64,000 nucleotides of DNA from Azadirachta indica (Eukaryota; Streptophyta; Magnoliopsida; Sapindales; Meliaceae), in NCBI GenBank assembly GCA_022749755.1, contig CM040449.1:868001-932000 (forward strand), written 5' to 3'. Position 1 is the first letter of the stretch; every line of letters starts with the position of its first letter. The notes below the pieces were generated by a model. The model was given only the letters and a program-made list of their open reading frames with translations, was not told the DNA's origin and searched no databases. Shown here piece after piece: positions 59,201-64,000 of this stretch. A program made the position numbers and the translations under genes.

Positions 59201-61220
59201 TTAATTGGAGGACCAGGAGCAGGTGACATATTAGGGTTCAGTGGCTGAATTGGTCCAGGTGGTGGCATTCCGAGAGGTCCAAAAGGCGATCCCATCATAG
59301 GCAACGGCACCCCAACCTGTTGGTTATCTCTGCCAGTAGGCCTGCCCCTTCCTCCTCTCCCTGCCCTAGTCCCTTTCATTCCTGGTGGAGGAGTTCTACC
59401 AAAAGACCCAGACTCCTGGTTTCCATATGGAGGCTGTGAACCGCTACCAGAACCAGCAGGGCGACCAGGCACAGCACCTTTCTGGCCTCTTCCTTTACCA
59501 CCCTGGTAGTCCATTTCGTCCCTCCATGAATTTGGATCTCGCATTGAGGTACCATCATCCATAAATCTGTCCCTTGAATCTTCACCTGGGAGCCCAGATC
59601 CATAAACATCAGTTCTTTTTACCCTATCTTCTCGTATATATGCCCACTCTTGCTCATTTGGAGCCATTTGAGAATCAGACTGGTGACCAACTTCATTTCT
59701 CCGGGAAAAATTGGGCCCACCCTCGGCTCTTCCATAATCAAGAGGCTTGGTTTGGATCTCTATCACATCATAATTCTCGTTTGAAATTCCAAAATTTGAT
59801 GATGTCTTCACAGCTTCACCCCTACTTCCGTCTTTTCTGTTACCTGACCGACCATGAGGCCTTTCATGGTCATTCCTATCTCGACCATGCCTTGGTAATT
59901 CCCATTCTCTGCCTCGATCATAAAACATATCCCCATCTTTTGAATCTTTGTCATTACTGTTGGGTTGCCTTCTTTTCCAGTTCTCTTTTGAACCTTCCCG
60001 ATCCCTATTTCTGTCACTCCAACTGTCATCTCTAGTTTTTGATCTATCATCCCTATGGCTATCTTTTTCATGCTCCCGCCGCTTTAGATCAATGCTTCTT
60101 TCATAATCCACCTCAGAGTATTCTGAATCTTGATAGCGTCTGCCACTCCGCTCAGGGGTCCTGGACCTGTGCCCTACTTCCCTAACAGTTTTATCTTTCA
60201 TCCAGGTATTTCCATCTTCATCTTTGATGGAATACCTTTCACGGCCTTCAGAAATTTCTCGACCAGTTGGAGTCCTCTGCTGCCTGTGCTTCTCGTTTCT
60301 ATCCCTGACAGATCTGTCCTCATGACTAACAGGACTAGCCCTATTTTCTTCTTCTAGAGCTTCTGACCTGCCTTTGCCCTTACTCTTCTCAGAATCAACC
60401 TTTCTCTCTTCCCTGCTGTTGGATTTGACACCCTTTTCGCTGCTTGATTCTATAACCCTGCTTTTACTCTCACTGGACTCATGTCTTGCAGATCCACTTC
60501 TCTCTTTAGAACTCTCATGTTTAGAATCAGAAGTCCTTCCACTTCTCAGATCAGCCCTTTCGTAATTATTTTCTTCGGCTTTCCGGAGAGCATCAGACTC
60601 ATCCCATCTCCTCCTTGAGCTTCTCCCCTGCTCAGAAGAATCATTACCCTTCTCTCGGCCACTTTCCCTTCTATCTGAGTACCTAGAATCTCTGTCCAAT
60701 GTCTTCTCAAACTCTCCATCATGTGATCTTTCTTCCTTACTTTTACTCCTGGAACTCTCATGCTCTGAGAACTTAGAAGTCGCTTTCCTTCTTTCACTTT
60801 CATTTCAGCTCGACTGTGCCCTCTACTCCCAGATTTATCTCCACCATCTTTCCTGTTATCTACTTCTCCATCCTGGTACCAACTGCTCAACTTTTCCAAG
60901 GAACTCTCCTCCTGTTTTTTCTTTATCTGCTTTGAACGCTGATCTTTTCTTGTATCATAATCGTCTTCATCACTATCTGCTCTGCTAGAGCCACCAGACC
61001 TCTTACGACTCTCTCTGTCACCAGAACTTCTCCTTCTTCCACTACCATCCAATCCTTCAGCTTCTTCTCCATTGCTAGGCTTTCTAGACTTGCTTGACCT
61101 ATGCTTCCTCTTATCATTGCCCTCCCACTCATCATCATCCCTGGCCCTATCACTCTTAACATCAAGACCATCCTCTATGTCTCGTTTAACATGACTCCGA
61201 CTACGTTCTGGTGAATCCAT
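56210..61220 (-). CDS. MTB: m6A writer subunit MTB (METTL14 orthologue), frameshifted in exon 1
   Basis: MTB pairs with MTA in the nuclear complex that writes N6-methyladenosine on mRNA; its Arabidopsis orthologue is essential for embryos. Six coding exons: 58537-61220, 57945-58028, 57718-57819, 57463-57571, 56994-57145 and 56210-56659, all with GT-AG borders. The first 500 residues are Arg/Ser/Asp/Glu-rich, then comes a Gly/Pro-rich linker. The MT-A70 domain holds [65 protein letters not shown] and [20 protein letters not shown]. The tail has [10 protein letters not shown] and [12 protein letters not shown]. At 60803-60805 (plus-strand TTT) one base appears missing. Frame 1 holds for about 138 residues, then the neighbouring frame carries all the rest. 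Adding one base makes exon 1 2685 bases and the protein about 1193 residues. An essential gene with perfect splice sites suggests a sequence error. A 5'UTR intron probably lies at about 61299-61924. Confidence 0.93.
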
Positions 61221-62180
61221 TGCAAAGCCCTCAAAGAAGTTCTTCTACAGTTTATGCGATATGCTTCAATTACTGATGACTCCAAAAACAAATCACCTGT
61301 AATCATATGCCACAAAGAATGAGCAATGGAAGTGAATAAAATTAAGTTAGGAACTTATGAAACAAAACTTTGAACCAAAAATTTCCTTTAATAAAAACTC
61401 TACAGTGGGACAGAGGGTGGTACATTTGAACTAAACTTAATTCGGCATCAAAAGCTATAAATGTCTTTGGTTGCTACCAAAATAATCTCAATAGGATATT
61501 CCTGCCAATCGTTCCTATCCTAATGTCAACACCAAAAGATTGAACCGCCATAAATCCACCTATTTTTATCTACCAAAAGCAGCAAACGACAGCAATCCAC
61601 GGAGGTTCGCACACGATCCAAATTCTTAACTAATTTCTTTATAATTATAAAACCCAGAATGTGTATACAACCTCAAAACCCTAACTCGGCTATGCCATAA
61701 AATTGCGCCACCAAATTGCATTATAATCAGTAAGGCAGTGGTCTGAGCAAACTATACAATAAAACCAATTCAAATCCACTACACGAATCGTTTCAACAAA
61801 TTAGTGAAAACAAGTTAAGATTAAATCTTATACAGCCAAATCTAAGAGCCCTACACCACAAGGGAAACTACGCAAACCCTAAAATACTGTAGATAAGATA
61901 AAAAGTAGAGAAATAAGTATCTTACATTTCGCAGACAAACCGCAGAGAACTCTGTGAAGAGGGTTTAAGGTAAGCAAGACTGAAAAATGAAGAAGACAAA
62001 ATCGGAAAACCCTGGTATTTTTATTATGCTTTGCGCCCAGCAGCCAGGTTAACGGTGGAGATCTGTAGAGTGCGCCTGGTGCGTATTCTACTTACCATTG
62101 AGCTGGGCCTGCATTTAAATTGAGTTGGGCTATAAACCCGACCTGATCCAGATTGTGGCCCAAATTCTTTTGTGGAAAAA
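61221..62180 (-). promoter_or_regulatory. MTB 5' leader with intron, telo-boxes and site II promoter
   Basis: Reading leftward, three site II cores (GGCCCA at 62157-62162, TGGGCT at 62126-62131 and TGGGCC at 62104-62109) are followed by a leader exon ending at donor GTAAGA near 61924. A leader intron to about 61299 (acceptor TGATTACAG) follows, then a short untranslated stretch before the ATG at 61220. Telo-box-like AAACCCTAA words lie on the plus strand near 61675 and 61876, inside the intron. The pattern is that of constitutive, growth-linked plant genes. Confidence 0.55.
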
Positions 62181-62708
62181 TTATTTTGCTCCCTGCAGCC
62201 AACAATTCTTTTGTAGAAAAAATTGCCAATTATGCTCCTAATTGTAATATTTCTATAACTTAGGGACTCAAAAGTTAATTGAGTTTTAATTTAATACGTT
62301 TTATTGTATTTTTAATTGTTTTTTTCTATTTAAGTTTTTTACTTCTAAATGTAAACAGTGAAATAGAGAAAAAAAATTCTAGAATATCTATTTTGCTTTG
62401 TAATATATTTCTTGCTTTGATTATTGCTTTCTGAATTTAAATTAAATTAAGCATGGACATCCATCCACATGTAGAATAGGTACAGCAAAGCAACCTCTTC
62501 TCCAAATAACAAAACATTCTACATGAATTCAGGAAAACACTGAACTGATCATGGCTATCACAAAATTCCTCAGAACTACACACTATCATTATCTACTAAA
62601 ATTTTTAAAAATAAATACAAAAATCAGAATTAGTGTAGAATTTCCTTCATTCATCTTCAGCTTTCACGTTAAAGGATGGACTGGTTGCTGACGAAGTATT
62701 TGCTTCTC
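62181..62708. other. Intergenic region between MTB and TATB
   Basis: AT-rich sequence with no gene. Its right half (about 62450-62708) is probably the 3' untranslated region of TATB. Confidence 0.5.
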
Positions 62709-63891
62709 TTAACTCTCCGGCTTCTGAGGTGGTGGCACTGCACTGGCAGTTTCTTTAATGGCATCTGCTACGAATTGTTACAAGTGATGTTAGGCAGAGA
62801 GAGAGAGAGGAAGAGGGAGTGAGAGTTTGAGTGATGAACAAACCTTGGGGCTGTTTTTGAGGTTCGGCCAAATTTCCCCCCTGAGTAGGTGATTGCACCT
62901 GCTGTTCAGATGCAGCTACTTTTAGCTGCTCTTCTGTGATTTTTAAGTATTCTTCACTGGTGTATGCTCTATTTGGCAAAGGAGAACCATCTGTAAATTT
63001 AGATAAATCACTCAGTTCTCCAGAATTCTTTGAGGAAGAGTTAACTTGCCTTATGACTGTAAATCATATAACTGCTGAGCACAGAACGGAACAACTAAAT
63101 TGAAGGAAATTTTATCTAACTAGAGAAAATTATCCCAGTTAATCACGTAATACACAATCATAACAGATGTCGTAATACTCTGACAACACTCAAGATCATG
63201 ATGATCATGCTCTTGGCTGTGAAAAAACCTTTGACAAGAAAAGAAAAATCCATGGGAAAAAAAAGGGTAATGTTTGATCATCATAGCCAGAGTTTTCTAA
63301 TATTTTTTGTTTGTAATCTCTCACCAGTCAATTATGGACTCATGACCATACCTAAGAACACAAATCATACTAGAGGCAAGTGGTTCAAGTATCTCAAAAG
63401 GCAAATGAAGCCTACTGGACCATTGTCCCTTGTCTAAACAACATGGGTCTAAAAGGAATTTTGGTGACAATACCAGTTTACACTCTTCACAAGCTAATTT
63501 GGAGACTGTTTAACTGGTTAGGATATACAATAGCAGGACAGAAAGCAAGATAATTAATCATATGGGTAATGTTCAATCACTCACTGGGGTCAACAACAGT
63601 TGGAGAATCCTCAGTGCTGGAAACCGATGGAGGAGTTGAGAAGGTGTCAGTTCGGTTAACGTTGTTGTATGGGTTTTGCACTGAAGTTGACGTGTCATCA
63701 AGACCAATCTCTCGTTCAAGAGTGCTCTTGAATTCCCTAGAAACATCCTATATAGGAATAAACAGGGCAGTATTCATTAGAGCATCCTTCTCAAACTTGA
63801 CTGAAAGAAGGTAAAAGTAGAGTAAACCTACCTGAAGTTCTCTAATGGTGGGTTGAAATGCACGCAGAGTTTTCCCCAAATTCCGAGCAAC
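62709..63891 (-). CDS. TATB: Thylakoid twin-arginine translocase subunit TATB (HCF106), 3' part only
   Basis: TATB/HCF106 is the thylakoid-membrane receptor subunit that, with cpTatC, binds twin-arginine signal peptides for pH-driven import of folded proteins. Four in-phase exons are inside the window: 63832-63891, 63585-63747, 62844-62990 and 62709-62767 (429 bases, 142 residues plus stop). They encode the end of the amphipathic helix (VARNLGKTLRAFQPTIRELQ), then DVSREFKSTLEREIGLD, a Pro/Ser/Thr-rich linker, SEEYLKITEEQLK and a Pro-rich end (AVPPPQKPES). This is the plant TATB order. The transit peptide, the single membrane helix and the hinge must lie on exons to the right of base 64000. 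Nothing is broken in the visible part. Confidence 0.92.
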
Positions 63892-64000
63892 CTTCATTTA
63901 CATAACTAAATTTAAATTAGAAAAATAGAATCATAAAATTATAATTTTAAACTTCAAAAGCTATCAGAGGATGATTGTAAAGGCACAGATATAGCAACAG

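Noticed and set aside
59023..60565. Plus-strand open frames opposite MTB
   Set aside because: They are shadows of the low-complexity Arg/Ser and Gly/Pro-rich coding region.
1..64000. Search by eye for tRNA, rRNA and snoRNA genes
   Set aside because: No cloverleaf with A/B box consensus or rRNA core sequence was recognised; a covariance-model scan would be needed to exclude small RNAs.

Overview
The window is eukaryotic plant nuclear DNA. The genes have GT-AG introns, most intergenic sequence is very AT-rich with many microsatellites, and the proteins are land-plant families: GRAS, DETOXIFICATION-type MATE, plant-specific B3, UPF0496, the cutin acyltransferase DCR, the m6A subunit MTB and thylakoid TATB. 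The residue-level fit suggests a eudicot, perhaps a woody one, but the species cannot be fixed from sequence alone. No organellar, bacterial, CRISPR, rRNA or tRNA gene was recognised.

Layout. 1-1.26 kb looks like the 5' transcribed part of a leftward gene whose coding region lies outside. 6.08-8.03 kb (-) is an intact single-exon GRAS gene like SCL8. 8-23.2 kb is a gene desert with GC-richer unique islands and a 1.25 kb Mutator-like (MULE) element. 23.2-25.6 kb (+) is a seven-exon MATE transporter with a one-base frameshift. 26.5-29.7 kb is a 3.2 kb MULE-like element with about 120 bp terminal inverted repeats, an internal tandem array and a nested MITE. 30-33.3 kb (-) is an unrecognised Pro/Gln-rich nuclear-type protein in which three neighbouring exons encode the same repeat. 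34-41.4 kb is an old inverted duplication: B3 gene (-), degenerate ~88 bp minisatellite, B3 gene (+), with two diverged copies of the unknown gene's 5' end on the outer sides.

42.5-43.3 kb (+) is a C2-domain protein. 44.1-46.8 kb (+) is a two-exon UPF0496 protein whose tiny first exon was found by matching splice phase. 51.3-54.0 kb (+) is DCR, with a frameshift in the DFGWG motif. 55.5-55.9 kb (+) is SDHAF4. 56.2-61.2 kb (-) is MTB, also with a one-base frameshift. 62.7-63.9 kb (-) is the 3' part of TATB, which runs off the right edge.

The neighbours do not form a pathway. SDHAF4 and MTB share housekeeping promoter modules (site II plus telo-box). The three broken reading frames all fall at mononucleotide runs, and in each the summed exon length becomes a multiple of three after a 1-2 base correction. 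Residual assembly indels are therefore at least as likely as three real pseudogenes. No wholly new enzymatic system was found. The most interesting structures are the inverted B3 duplication with its minisatellite core, the exon-triplicated unknown gene, and the nested MULE/MITE.
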